Below, in pieces: positions 33,097-45,291 of a stretch of DNA of 64,000 nt. Origin of the DNA: Porodaedalea pini. Lineage: Eukaryota > Basidiomycota > Agaricomycetes > Hymenochaetales > Hymenochaetaceae. Every line of letters starts with the position of its first letter. Within the stretch, counting starts at the first letter, position 1. The position numbers and the translations under genes were made by a program. The notes below the pieces were generated by a model. It had not been told where the DNA came from. It searched no databases and worked only from the letters and a program-made list of their open reading frames with translations. The stretch covers positions 620,001 through 684,000 of the forward strand of contig NBAY01000013.1 in assembly GCA_002794775.1 (NCBI GenBank), read 5' to 3'.

Positions 33097-33345
33097 TTAG
33101 AAGAGTTCACGGCGTAGGCCTCTTGTAGACAAATTGAAGGTGTTAGAGTGCTCGAGAATACCACACGACGACCATTCACTCAAAGGCAAAACAAGAGAGA
33201 TTGGGCTGGTCTGCACTTCAAGACGAGAAGCGACTTCAATATCAACAGCATTGTTTGGGAAGATATAAGCAGGCCATGATTTATTGAATGAAAGCCGACC
33301 ACGACTGATAAAGTCCAAAAAAGCGATATCAAGAGCTTGGTCTAC
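33097..33345 (-). pseudogene. Possible degenerate exon, unidentified
   Basis: A minus-strand frame reads with protein-like composition (ALDIAFLDFISRGRLSFNK, SWPAYIFPNNAVDIEVASRL, PLSEWSSCGILEHSNTFNL), preceded by a splice-acceptor-like TTTTTCAG. No start exon or partner exon could be joined to it, and no family was recognised. It may be a gene fragment or chance. Confidence 0.25.
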
Positions 33346-34179
33346 TGAAAAATGGCCAGAGTTTATGCGTTACGAAACACGACTGCGGTTTGCGAGCGAA
33401 TTGGGTGCAAGTTTGAGTAAAGATAAAAACAGACCAGAGTTGGGAAGCCAATCATAGCAGATTCCTTTAAGAACAAGCTTTCCGTAGTCTCCTTAGGAAA
33501 GCCGAAACAGTGAATATAACACGTATACATATAGACGGTGAATCCGCAGCAAGCTTAAGTGACTTCGTCACTCTTTTCTCTTACTACTCATCCTCATCGT
33601 GGAAGTCGCTCTGAACCTTGCCCGTCGACACGAGCATCCCTCCATGCATCACGCAGACTCTTCTCCGTTTAATCGCGTACTCGACTGCATCCTCTCTCTC
33701 CTGTCTCTCCGATCATCCTTGTCGATCCTCTGTGTTGACCCATCATTTTCACCGCCCCCCCCTGTCCCTCCCACGACGTCCATTCACCGCCATCCTTCCC
33801 ATGCTCCTGCCGTTGAGATCCGCAGTCACGTCCTCGCCAGCCTCGTCTGTCGAGATTATCACATCACCGGTCACTCAGTCTCCACACCTTCCTAAACATG
33901 CCACCTCATTACTCGTCGCGAATGGTACGACAAATCACTATCACGTCCACTTTTCAGCTGCGAGGCGCTTGAGACGAGTTCGCATTTTACGCTCGCCGCC
34001 CGCCGGCCATTTCCGCTTTGATCTATGACGCGTGAACGACATTACATATTCGCTTTTTTTTGAGAAGTAATATGATTTTCTTATACTTTTTGACAGAAAT
34101 TATCTTCTTTTTTGATTACTTACGCTTAACGTTATAATCGGCTATTTACATAGTCTTATTTATGCTTGACATCATTAGA

Positions 34180-34205
34180 GTTTTTTTTTTCCATTTTTTT
34201 TTTTC
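34180..34205 (+). repeat. T-rich homopolymer tracts
   Basis: Two poly-T runs of about ten to twelve bases, separated by CCA, in the promoter of the Zn2Cys6 gene. Poly(dA:dT) tracts disfavour nucleosomes and are common in fungal promoters. Confidence 0.6.
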
Positions 34206-34250
34206 GTATAGTTGTTAGTATGCAGAGTAGTGCAAATTAATAAACTTCGT

Positions 34251-34256
34251 CACGTG
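34251..34256. promoter_or_regulatory. CACGTG E-box upstream of the Zn2Cys6 gene
   Basis: Palindromic CACGTG in the context CGTCACGTGAGT, 82 bp before the ATG at 34338. It matches the bHLH core site; binding is inferred only. Confidence 0.4.
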
Positions 34257-34337
34257 AGTACAAGAGAGATACAATGCCACTGAGCGTAATAGAGTAAGCA
34301 AGCACACTCTTTGCCTAGAAACTCGCTCCTCACTTTC

Positions 34338-37300
34338 ATGATGGCAGACAACGATGCTGCGTCCTCGTCCATGAACCAGCCCTCGAAGAAAAAACGAGTT
34401 CAAGACCAGCCTCTACCCCCGGACGCGGGTCAGAAACCAATTCAGTTGCAGCGCCGACGCGTTTGGAGAGCATGCGAGAATTGTCGGTGCGTGACGATCT
34501 TTCAGCGGCCTAAATCAGATTTAATGGTTTAATTGCAGGAGGAAGAAGATAAAATGCGACGGTACTGAACCCGTTTGCTCGCAATGCTCAACTGCCGGCG
34601 CGAACTGTACGTGGTTGCAGACCAAAGACCGTGCTGCGCTTAGTCGACAGTGCGTTTCTCCCGTGCCTATTATCATTCACTATCTAAACGTGTGTTTGCT
34701 GCGTTCTCAGCTATGTTCAAGAGCTTGAGGCTCGTCTTATGCATATGGAGGAGGTTTTCAAGCAAGTCGCGCCTATAGTGGAGGTCATTGAAAAGTCACC
34801 AAACGGAGGACAGGCGCCGATTCAAGGAATCGTGGAAGCGTTGAGGAAACAGAACGGAGTCTCTCAGCATCAGCCTCTCAGTCCTTCGCATGGGTCTTAC
34901 GTGCGAAGGGAAAGAGCATTGTCTGAACAATCAAACTCTCCGTTGCCCAAGTCTCCCTCCGTGACGTCAAGCAAGGAAGACGATGATGTGTCGGAGGCAT
35001 TCGGGCAGCTTGCCTTAGACGAGCATGGGCATCTGCGATGGATCGGTGGCTCGTCAACGATGTCTCTGATACAGTCCTTCCGTGCATTGACGACCTCCCC
35101 ACTTCACCGCGTGTCCCCAATGGAAGATGACCCACACTCGCCAGGCCCGAGCGCGAATAAGCTCTATTTCCCTGCCTCTGTCTATTTTGGAAAGGTAAAT
35201 GCACTACCTGGTCCGGAAGAGGTTGAGTACCCCGATAGGGATTTGGCAGACAAGCTGGTAAGTTCGTTTGCTTCGTTTGCTTCTTCCGCTAACCTATCGC
35301 CTGGGGTTTCAAGGTCGAAGCCTACTTTAATCGCTTGCATTTCTTGCTTCCGGTCGTCGATAAAACGTCTTTCCTCATTGCCTATAAAAATTTAATGGAC
35401 CTCAAACATGACGTATCTATCGTACGGGCGCAAACGCCGTTCATTGCGTTGGTGTTTGCAGTCTTTGCCTGCGCGTCTCGAATCGTGGATGATCCTAGAC
35501 TTAATGATAATGATGACTCCGGGCTTGGAATGGTCTATTACGAGCGGTGTGTAAAGTCCTTTTGTCGACATCTCTCCAAATCTCTTACATTTGACCCCTC
35601 GATAGCGCATTGATCCTTCACTATATCAGCCATCCTCTCATCCAAATTGCTCACGTGCAATGCATCGTTCTGCTTTCTTCTTTTCTCTGTGCAGTAAACT
35701 GTCTTCCGCAAGCATGGTTACTTGTGGGCCAGGCAGTTCGCATGTCTCAGGACTTAGGCTTGCATGTAGGTTATAGAGATGCTTTTCCACATCCTACACC
35801 GCTAACATCTGCGTCACTTTTCCCAGAGATATTCTCGTCACGTATCCATAACACCTCTTGAAAAGCAGGTGCGCCGCAAGGTGTTTTGGAGTGTGTATTC
35901 TTTAGATCGTATGCTGGCCATGACACTTGGACGGCCGTTAGGCATAGAAGATACGGATTGCGATGCGGAATATCCTTTTGAATTTGATGACGAAGAACTG
36001 CCAGAGTTCTTCTCAGGCTCCACGATGCAAAAGTCACAACCTTCGCTGATGGTCGGATTTATTGCACTCTGCGATTTATACAGGATTGCGGGTCGTGTTT
36101 GTCGTCAAATCTACGGCATCGACAGTTTCAGAGAGCATCTCGAGCCTGAAAAGGTTCAGGAGCTCACAGAGCAGGCGATTCGACTCGACAATGAACTTTT
36201 GGAATGGTGCAATAAGCTTCCAGCTACTTTCAAATCGTCTCCCACTACCGAGGCTCAAGTGACGATGGGCGCGGTCTTATGCAGTCACTACTATTCCATC
36301 CTTACAACTCTTCATCGCAACTTCCTTCCGCTCTCACAGAGCCAGTTCACCGGATTAGCTTCCTCTCTCAAGGCCGTCCATACCGCGCGGTCTTGCATTC
36401 GGCTGGCGCCATCCGTCAAGAATGTTGTTCCACCCTCGCACCATCTTGCTTTCTTCATTCAACACCTTTTCAGTTCAGCTGTTATTATCCTCCTTTACGC
36501 AATGCATATTTCGGACAAGGATGCCGCTCGCGTTGCGATGGCCGAGGCAGAAAGCTGCATGGGTGTCGTGTCTGCTTGGGAAGGGACGTGGCCGGGCGCT
36601 CGCAAGTGCAAGGAGTTGCTGTCTGATTTGGCGAGTACGGCAAGAGAAGCCATCAACAAGGATTCAGGGATGGCTGGATCACAACATTCCTCTCCCTTCG
36701 GTGGTGCGGTTTCTCCATCATCACCTACACACTCTTCAAATGTGCATCGGTCACTGTCTGGCAGGATGATCAAACCAAAGCCATCTAGAGGAAAGTCTCG
36801 CGATGCCCGCGAGCGCGTACGGAGGCGATCGCTATCTGTACAAGGGTCTCGTTCCTCCGTATCCGGCCCTTCAGGTCTAGGTTTGTGTTACCTTCCAATC
36901 TTCGCGCGTTGCGTGCTAATATGCAACCCTTCTAGCCCGTAGAGCTATGTCTCAGAAACGTGCGCACGATGAGATGGAACAGCCAGAGTTGTCTGGCTCT
37001 TTTTCTTCATCTCCTTCTCATGCCTTCCATCAGTCTTTCTCGTCGGCTTTTGAGCCAAGTGGCCAGCAGCACGCGTTTGGCGATAAGTCGCAAGGCAACT
37101 TTACAGATAGGGTTGGGAGGGGTCGCGGTGACCGCCAAGTTTCTTTCATGCCGACTTCACCGATCTTTGGCCCTGCACTTCCGCCACGTAGCGACCCTAA
37201 TTCTCTGAACTTTTCATATAATCTGCCAGAGGCCTCCATGAACTGGAACACAGGTGGACATCACGAGGAAGACATGTTCCGCAATGTCTCACAAGACTCT

Positions 37301-37615
37301 GACAGCTCCAACACAAACGCTCCCTCGCTTGCACACGGTATGATGGATCAGAACATCATGGCATATGGTTCTACGCTTGATTCACTGCTAGGCCTTCAGC
37401 AGCCAATGCCGACGCAGGGCGACACGCCTCCTTCCTCTTCGTTCGCCACCGCCGGTCTCCCCTTTGCTGGCCTCGACTTCATCCGCAACTACACACCAGG
37501 AGTATACGATGATGGGCAGGACGGCCTTTGGCAAGGTTTTGATGGAGCAGAGTTCCGATACGATCCCGACCTGCCGTTCTCGTTAGGCGAGCTTGGCATG
37601 GACAATGAAAGTTAA
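34338..37615 (+). CDS. Zn2Cys6 fungal-specific transcription factor
   Basis: ATG at 34338 (a second ATG follows directly). The binuclear zinc cluster has all six cysteines at residues 46, 49, 56, 63, 66 and 73 with spacing C-x2-C-x6-C-x6-C-x2-C-x6-C (RACENCRRKKIKCDG ... CSQCSTAGANC). A linker and a short coiled coil follow (YVQELEARLMHMEEVFKQV), then a Ser-rich part. The middle homology domain (Fungal_trans) begins at YFNRLHFLLPVVDKTSFLIA and includes LPQAWLLVGQAVRMSQDLGL, then RRKVFWSVYSLDRMLAMTLG and RPLGIEDTDCDAEYP. The C-terminal 250 residues are Ser/Gly/Pro-rich with acidic DPDLPFSLGELGMDN, a likely activation region. Stop TAA 37613-37615. Seven or eight exons. Targets are unknown; the neighbouring acyl-CoA dehydrogenase is a candidate by position only. 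Confidence 0.93.
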
Positions 37616-38051
37616 CAGGCTTAACCCTTCACTACTAATATCTTTTACTTTCTTGCATCTGCTGTCTTTTCTTCTTGTGTTTTCGTGGGCCATAAATGCC
37701 GCCCGGACAATCATGCTCATATTGTACTCGTCATTCAACAACCCTTATATTCTTACTTGCTCGTGCGTAATTTAAGTTTATATGTACCGTCTATCTTCCG
37801 CTGAATATGTAGTTTCTTAACTGTGTACAGTGTAAATCTCTTCTATATAGACAATTTTTTGGGTTCTAGATACAATATATCATAAATTTTTGAATTATTT
37901 TCTGGTTTTTTAATATGTCAAGCGCCGTGGGAGACCCGGTCGTCGGTAAGTGGCCTTACCCGGGCACGTTCTTCATGGATCAGCAGACGCGGGGAATGGT
38001 ATAAAGTATGTATGCGGACTCTAGAGTACTGTACCTCTCCTCTAACCAGCC
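37616..38051. other. Intergenic region
   Basis: 3' flank of the Zn2Cys6 gene and promoter of the acyl-CoA dehydrogenase; T-rich around 37840-37910. No gene seen. Confidence 0.5.
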
Positions 38052-40132
38052 ATGCCGTCTCATCCAGTAGAAGAAATAACATCTCCTTCGAGCTGGGCTC
38101 TTGTAAGAAACATCTTGTACTCTTGTGGTATCTATTCTGATATGCGCGTGCCAGGTAGAGGACAAGTTCTCGCCGTTCGCCAAAGAAACGCTTGCGAAGG
38201 TCATTGCTTTCGTTAACGTCAGTGCAGTCAACTTTGCAGATATGTTGTCGGCGTGCTAAGATGAGTACAAATTTGCAGGACGAGTGTATCCCGGCGCAGA
38301 AACTTGCGCACGCTCAGCTCCCGACGGATCCTGAGAAACGATGGAAGGCAGTCATTCCGGTTGTCGAGGAGCTCAAGGCAAAGGCGAAGAAACTAGGACT
38401 ATGGAATCTGTTCTTGAGCAAAGCTCATTATCCTAAGTTTGGTGTACCGCTGTCCAACCTGGAAGTAAGCATACCATATGTTCCCAACTTGCCCTGATCA
38501 CACTGACCTGCGGTTAGTATGCTGTCATGGCAGAGATCCTCGGGAGAGGCGGACAGATTGCCTCAGAGGCAACTAATTGCGCTGCTCCTGATACTGGCAA
38601 TATGGGTTTGTAGGCTGCATCGCCAGCATGTGACCCAAACTTATGAAGTATATGCAGAGGTTCTCGCCCGCTATGGTTCTCCTGAACAGCAGAAGACCTG
38701 GCTTATCCCCTTGCTGAACGGCGAAATACGTTCTGCATTTTCAATGACAGAACGTTTCGGTAAGAGTGGAATTTTGTGTCCTGTGTCCTCCCTTGAGACA
38801 ATGTTACATGTCATGTAGTGGCTTCGTCGGACGCGACGAACATACAAACGTCTATTCATCGTGAGGGAAATGACATTGTCATTAACGGGCACAAATGGTT
38901 TCACTTCATAGCTTTGTCCGACGGGATATATGTGCTGAACTATGTCCAAATATTTCAGGTACATCAGCGGCGCCGGAGACAGCAGGACAAAGTTGCACCT
39001 TGTAATGGGCAAAAGCGATCCCACGAACCAGAACTCTCATTTGCAGCAAAGCATCGTGATTGTGCCGGTCGACACCCCTGGAGTCAAGGTCGTCCGGCCG
39101 ATGCGCGTCTTCGGGTACGATGATGCGCCCGAGGGACATTGCGAGGTGACGTATGAGAACGTACGCGTTCCACTTTCCAACCTCGTCCTAGGTTGGGGCC
39201 GAGGCTTTGAAGTATACCCATTTGTCATACTGAATCCTATAAAGATTTTGACGCTTTTTATAAGATTATTCAAGGTCGCCTAGGGTAAGAGTGGACAGGG
39301 TAACGCACTGAGAATCTACTGATTTGCTTTCAGACCAGGGAGGATGCATCATTGCATGCGCTCCATCGGTGTTGCTCAAAGAGCTCTGGATACTATGATC
39401 CAACGCGTTACAGACCCGTCAAGGAAGACATTTGGGAAGTACCTGTATGAACATGGTAAATTATATTTTTACATGATTAACGTTGCGATCTAAGACGTTA
39501 ATGTCATAGGCACTATCGTCTCCGATATTGCAAAATCGCGAGCTGAGATCGAAAGTGCACGTTTGCTGGTACTCAGCGCTGCGATTCAGGTGATACATCT
39601 AGAGGGTTCTAACGCTGACTTTGTATTATTGACAATTTTTCCTGCTATAGATCGACAAATACCAAGCGAAGGGTGCTCTGAAAGAAATCGGCATGGCTAA
39701 AGTTTGTTCGATTCCCTTCCTTCATCTGTGATGGACGCTTTCAACTAGGCAACCTTTAGTTCGTCGTACCATCTATGGCTTTGCAGGTTGTCGACCGAGC
39801 CATTCAGGTGTTTGGCGCCGAAGGCGTGAGCCAAGACCAGAATCTGGCGCAAGCTTGGGCAGGTCTGCGCACCCTTCGTTTGGCTGATGTCGGTATTTTT
39901 TTTCCAAACTTATAAGATACACGCTGATGGACTCTGGCAGGGACCCGATGAAGTCAGAGGATGGTTTATTACAAGTAGTCGAGGCATGCTAACGTTTTTT
40001 ACACAGGTACATCTCCAACAAATCGGCCAACGCGAGTTGAAGCGTGCACCAGCTCTCGTAAAGCAAGCAGCAGCCGCTAAGAAGAGGGAAGCAGAGTTGA
40101 TGAAGAAGTATGAAATCAAGGCACACCTGTAG
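38052..40132 (+). CDS. Acyl-CoA dehydrogenase with peroxisomal targeting signal (ACAD10/11 type)
   Basis: An FAD enzyme that introduces the C2-C3 double bond in acyl-CoAs. ATG at 38052 ([20 protein letters not shown]). The N-terminal helical part is [16 protein letters not shown] with [20 protein letters not shown]; the following exon encodes [12 protein letters not shown] and [14 protein letters not shown]. The beta domain has [27 protein letters not shown] followed by ISGAGD, and [20 protein letters not shown]. The C-terminal domain has [31 protein letters not shown] and [17 protein letters not shown], then [20 protein letters not shown]. The last three residues are AHL before TAG 40130-40132, which fits the PTS1 pattern [SAC]-[KRH]-[LM]. 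About ten exons, all joined in frame. Confidence 0.93.
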
Positions 40133-40478
40133 GAGCTGCTCTGCACAGCCAGAGTTTCTCGTTATGCGAAGCCCTGTTTGTACCGGTAATGATTGGATTT
40201 TACTGCGATTCCGAAATTGTGTCTGTTGTCCTGTCGACTGTCTACAGAAACATCAGCGGTCGACGACTCGCGATATCAAGGTGGCTAGGGTTGACATTAG
40301 GATGAAGAGATGAGATCATGAGACGTCTGCAATTGCCAAACCCTATATTCGACAAGGTCAAACTACGCATTTGTCAAAATTTATATCGTTGTGCGTTTTC
40401 ATCCAACAGAGTTCTACATTCAGTAAGCATGCGGTGTTTCGGCGACTTTACTACTAAAGGAACAAGCAAGAAGAGAAG
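40133..40478. other. Convergent intergenic region
   Basis: 3' flanks of the dehydrogenase and of P450 copy B; no gene seen. Confidence 0.5.
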
Positions 40479-42572
40479 CTAGGATGAGTTCCCCACAAGC
40501 ACTCTCAAATTCGGAATGCGTGGCTCAAACTTTACACGGAAAGGCAGAGGGTGTGTGTTAGCCGTGTCCGTGAACGCGAGGCTATTGATCGGGGAAGAAG
40601 GGTCCTGCGAGATGTTGAAGGCCCATAGCAGAAAAGCAGTGTTGATAAACACCGATCGGTTGGCAACGTGTTGTCCTGGGCATACTCTGGTAAAGTTTGG
40701 TTGTAATTATAAGCGCTTGGACTGTAAAGCTTATAGCATTCAGGTTGAAGTGCTTACCGACGCCCAAACCCGAAGTTAAAGAATCTAACCTTTTCGTTTA
40801 TATCGCCCGTTTCTGTCAGCCATCGAGACGGCACGAATTGCTCTGGTTCTGGATAGAACTCGGGGTCTTTCCCAATTGCCCTGAACGCCGTAACATGTAA
40901 GAGAAGTCACAGCGCTGACATGCAATGTGAAGTATCCTACCAGTGGTTTCCGATGACGGTTGCGCCCTTCGGAATACAATACGAACCATATACAATATTC
41001 TTCGTTGCCCGATGCTCGAAGCCGCCTGCACTAACGGGACGCCAACGATATGTCTCCAAGTAGAAGGCGGTAACCTAGGGGCGTGCATTGATGAGAAATG
41101 CAATATATTAGAAGACAGATGTTCATACCGAAGTCAGGGCATCCATGTCGCCAAAAGATGGCACTGCGAAACCAACTTATTGAATAGTAAGGTTGAATTG
41201 TTTTGAAGGTTCGTACTTCTTTCACGTCCGACTATTATGTCGAGCTGTTCCTGGACGTGACGCTGCGCATCGGGGAACAAGGCAGCAGCCATAATGACAA
41301 TGCTGACGGCAGCAGCAGTCTGTTGAAGTGCTTAGCAAATGGCCTTGACGTTCAAATGTACGGACTGACCGTATCCGAACCGGCACCGAACATTGCCCCG
41401 GCGAGGCAAGCAAGTTCGTCGTCGTCAAGGTCGAGCTGACTCTGTCTTTCGATAAGGTACTTGGCGAAACATGGCTGAGCTTCGTTTCTCCGCTAAAGGC
41501 CTCATCAATGTATGCATCACACGACAATATTGCAGGAAAGGACTGTACCATCTGCTCTCGGACACCGTCAAGCTGAGAACGGTAAAGTGCAAGTACTTTC
41601 TCATGATATTTCCTCATTGCACTCAAATACCCAGGGATATAACGCATGATCGGATATGTATCAACCCAGTGCGCTCCTGGAATCAACGCCTTCCCAAGAA
41701 GAGACATATATTGATTGATTGCCTGTACCTCTGGATCAGAGTATGAAGTGGGCGTTTGCTTTCCATATGTCAGGCTCATGATAACGCTCGCAGCATATCT
41801 AAATGAGACCGATGTCAGTACATTGAGTGTGGCATTTATTGCAAGCCCTACGCGCCTCCGTGTATGGTCAATGTGCCGTTCTGGTTTATTCAATACATCC
41901 AAGATCACGTTCCTTGCGCCACGAATCTGGATAGGCTCATACGCCTCGGCAATCTTGACGTGCAGCTGCGATTGCAGAGCTCTTGACAAATGATTAGTGT
42001 ATAAACTCGCCCGGCCGCTGGAATTTATAGACTTACTTCCTTAATTTACGAAATCTCTCTCCTTGACCTATTAGAAGAATCCCTTTGTTACCTAACATTA
42101 CCTCTCCAGCAGCAATGCTACGAGGGCGGTCAACGAGGAATGCATTCTCTTTTTCCATGATGTCAATAGCAGCCTTATTATCGCATTAGTTTCAGTATCA
42201 TATATTGACTCGGTTTGCTTCGCACCTGTTGGCCACAAATTATAACATAAGTGGTGACACCCTTTCGAAGGCTCATCACAGGGCCATATCTCTTCGCCCA
42301 TCGAGCGAAAACTCTCGGCGCACTAGAGCGTTGGATAAAATTAGACTCGAGATACAATTGTAACTTGGAATCATTCACTAAGGCTTCGGAATATCGCTGC
42401 CGAAGAGCCAATGGCCCTTAGGGCCAGGCGGCAAGGCAAGTTCATATGCACTTTTCTTCAACTCCTTGACATAGACAACGATAGAGATCACTACTCCCAG
42501 GATGACGATATTTGAGACGAAGGCAAATCGGAGGAGCGAGTTAGCCAGTGTCGACATTGGGAAGTCAAGCAT
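40479..42572 (-). CDS. Cytochrome P450, copy B (intact)
   Basis: Paralogue of copy A in opposite orientation, with the same exon pattern. ATG at 42572-42570; membrane anchor AFVSNIVILGVVISIVVYV, hinge LALPPGPKGHWLFGSDIP. Next come APRVFARWAKRYGPVMSLRK, QGERFRKLRKALQSQL and YAASVIMSLTYGKQTPTSYS. The I-helix is AGAMFGAGSDTTAAAVSIVI, and the K-helix ExxR is YLETYRWRPVSAGGFEHRA. IPKGATVIGNHW spans the site where copy A has lost a base, and here the frame is intact. The region up to the haem loop reads DPEFYPEPEQFVPSRW and FFNFGFGRR-VCPGQH. Stop TAG 40481-40479. Such P450s are microsomal monooxygenases. No oxygenase cluster genes surround it, so the substrate is open. The two copies share 3' ends almost word for word, showing recent duplication. 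Confidence 0.92.
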
Positions 42573-43303
42573 GGGAGAAGAATGAACAGCAAAGCAGAGT
42601 TTATAACAGGAGACCTGGGTGAATGCTCTTCAATCGGACCGATTCTCGGGGCTCTGACTAGCAAGAAGTGACGAGGTTTCCCGTGAAGAGGCTTTCTGGT
42701 TGGCGTAGTAGACCTTCAACTTCTGCCGAAAAGAAGTGCTCTCACACATCGTCGAATAGTCCAAGCCGTGAGATGAAAACGCATACACGTTACTACGTAG
42801 ATGAAGAGGCACGACTAAGGGTTGCATATCGTGCGTATTGCGTTATGAGTGGTTTTGGTCTTTTGCAAGGATGTTCAACTGACAATGGCCGAGGCAGGCA
42901 TCAAATGAGTAGCAGCCGTGAGAGCATCTGCAAACTCGGCCGCTTTATTTTTATTTTTTGCACCCTCTGCACTGCTTCTAAGTTCCATAGACGATTGGTA
43001 TATCAGCCTCAAATCCAGGTACAACCGGCAAAGTCAACGCACAGCGTTCCCGCGGCCAAGAAACGGAAGGAATGCGTATACAGGTTGCTCAGTTCGAAAG
43101 GCCTTCGTCTGAGCAATGCGGACAAGGACCGTGAGCAAAAGTAAGTGGACACAAAGAATGCTAAGGCACAAAGTTTGTATTAAGGTTCGTTTTTCTTAGC
43201 GGCGTCGTTGAACTTGCACTTGTGCTGGATGACTGAAAGCAATAGACAGGCTATCACACTCGAATTCCTGGCTCATTACCAAAGACAGCAGCAGCGAGGT
43301 GCA
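42573..43303. other. Region between P450-B start and Rex3 end
   Basis: Contains the TATA box of P450-B near its right edge. A 158-codon plus-strand open frame (42668-43144) is basic and Ser-rich with no domain, and is not called. No other gene seen. Confidence 0.45.
42600..42605 (-). promoter_or_regulatory. TATA box of P450 copy B
   Basis: TATAAA on the minus strand in the context TGTTATAAACTC, identical to the element before copy A. It lies 27 bp before the ATG. Confidence 0.6.
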
Positions 43304-45291
43304 TCAAGTGGCTACGGATACAGATGAGCTAGCCGCAAAAGGATGTGGCGCCGCAGTCTTCTTCGCCCCTTGGTTGTTAAGTACAAACCAACGGACAAGG
43401 TCCAAAGTGGCTACCGAGTCTTCGACGGATGAATGTCCAGATGTGCCACCGCCAGTCTGAATGACACGTCCTAAAAGTTCACGAGTCCTGAAAAATTAAG
43501 TTCAAATATAAAGCCGAAATTAAATGAGCTCGATAAACATACAATTCACGCAGTGCACGCCGATAGGGTGGACCAGCGCGGTGGGGAAATAGAATTGCGG
43601 TGTCAAGGCATCGCAGATGGACCATACGCAATGTCTTAAGGTCATTATCCAAGGCATGCCCGACCATAATCGTGTTCGAATTGATGAAGGCATCTAGAGC
43701 TCGTCGTATTGACTTTAGAGGTAGAACAGCGTTCTTTTTGTAGTCCTCCTCGGCTATACCCGAGAACCGCGTGTTGTAGTCACTAGAAAATCATAGATAC
43801 GAAGGTCATTCAATGATTGCATAGCGCAGATATAAATGAAAGAGGATGACTGACATAACTTCCACACCATCATCCATCTTGACCAATTCGTCAAATATTT
43901 CGTGGCCGGAACCGTCAACAACGGAGACACGAGCAACGCGCACGCCACCTGTAGTATATACCATCTCACAATCCAAGCAGACCACATCGAGTGCGGTGTC
44001 AAGGGTATCAGAACATTCCTCAGCGGGTCTTGTAAACGAGAATGCGTGTCGAGCGTGTAGGTCCTCAGGTAATGATTCATAGAAGACATGCGGACCTCTA
44101 CCGCAGCCCTCGCTGTCTGCAGCTACCTGCGAGCAACAGTTCCACACCTTCAGCTTCTCGCCTGCAATAGTAGTTGAGAACACTGTGTCTATTCACGCGC
44201 AAGAAAGTGCGAACCGTTCATGCGTGTCATAAGTGGCCTCCCCCAGTGGTAAACGCATTCATCTGCCTCTTCTTTTCGCTTGACAACAAACTGCTTGCTG
44301 CACCTTTCACATTGTTTAATCTTGCCTTCGTCACTAGGATTAGAGCTTCCAGGACCATCCGGTACCTCTGTCATAAAGCCCCACTGCTTCAGTGCTTCGA
44401 GAGACATCACATATGGGGAGAGATGCTTGGATGAGAGCTTCAAAGCACGTAATTTGTCGTGAGTCTCGCGCCGCTTCCGAAGAGTGCCTTCGGTGCCGAT
44501 AGATTCATGCACAGTGGATGTAGGTTTCGGACGTTTCTTCAAAGATGCTACCGATGATATCACAGCCTAGATGATTAACTAGACTCAGAGCAAGCATGTT
44601 ACTGTTGAAAGCTCTTACATTTCGGTATGTGAGTTTTGTAGACTTCTCGTACACCTCCTGCTCCTGATCAAGCGCATGTTGGGACGCGAGGTTTGGTTTG
44701 CTCGCCAATACATCAGAGTATAATTCTGCAAAGCAATCATAAATAGTCTTGAGCATGGCCTAGAGGAAGCTCCAGAGTCAACGAGGCACATAAAGCCGCG
44801 GGATTTAACTCACCTGTCGTACAGGAATAGCCACTTTTGATTTGGCTGCATTAATTCTCAGCACAGGCACTCCCGCCTAAGAGACAATCTCATTGCCAAA
44901 GTGCGAAGAAAGCAGAAAGATGAGGACTCACAGTTTGTGAATTCGCTGATGCTGTTGTGATTCTCGATGTTGCATCGAGCCTCTGAATCTTTCTGGGCGG
45001 TTCTTGGGACGACGACGCATCCGAAGTAGACGCATAAGATTTTACAATTGACGAGCCTGGTCGTTTGGATGGCACAACAGCCGGTGCTGCATCTGATCGA
45101 CTTGGTGAGTCCTGTGATGTACTGTTCAGTGCAGTAAGTTTGGAAGGACCAGTCACGGGCACAGAGACTGGAATCTGTGGAAGTACGGGCTGCTTGGCAT
45201 TAGGAACATGAGAGAACACGCATCGGACGCGTTTGCAGCGCCCCTGCTCTGGGCAAGGAACGTTGTCGAACAGCCCAGAGGTGGAGAACAT
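43304..45291 (-). CDS. RNA exonuclease, Rex3/REXO1 type (DEDDh) with CCCH zinc finger
   Basis: A 3'-5' exoribonuclease of the DEDD superfamily; yeast Rex3 trims RNase MRP RNA and other small RNAs. ATG at 45291-45289 (MFSTSGLFDNVPCPEQGRCK). A CCCH finger is visible at residues 13-28: C-x5-C-x4-C-x3-H (CPEQGRCKRVRCVFSH). A Ser/Pro-rich linker, then a helical Rex domain (LKTIYDCFAELYSDVLASKP; LSPYVMSLEALKQWGFMTEV) and a Cys pair CERCSKQFVV. The catalytic core has VVCLDCEMVYTTGG (Asp, Glu), HALDNDLKTLRMVHLRCLDT (Asp) and GHSSVEDSVATLDLVRW (His, Asp), so all DEDDh residues are present. Stop TGA 43306-43304. Several introns, all in frame. Confidence 0.9.

Larger units (their letters stand above)
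32602..34337. other. Long upstream region of the Zn2Cys6 gene
   Basis: 1.7 kb without a confident gene. A possible minus-strand coding remnant lies at about 33097-33345. A CT-rich stretch covers about 33600-33900 and holds open frames of up to 136 codons that are compositional. T-runs lie at 34180-34205, and a CACGTG stands at 34251-34256, 82 bp before the next ATG. Confidence 0.45.

Noticed and set aside
33618..34028. 136-codon plus-strand frame
   Set aside because: A pyrimidine-rich tract; the translation is mostly Ser, Pro, Leu and Arg with no domain.
42668..43144. 158-codon plus-strand frame
   Set aside because: Basic, Ser-rich and without domain or splice partners; it sits in the promoter of P450-B.
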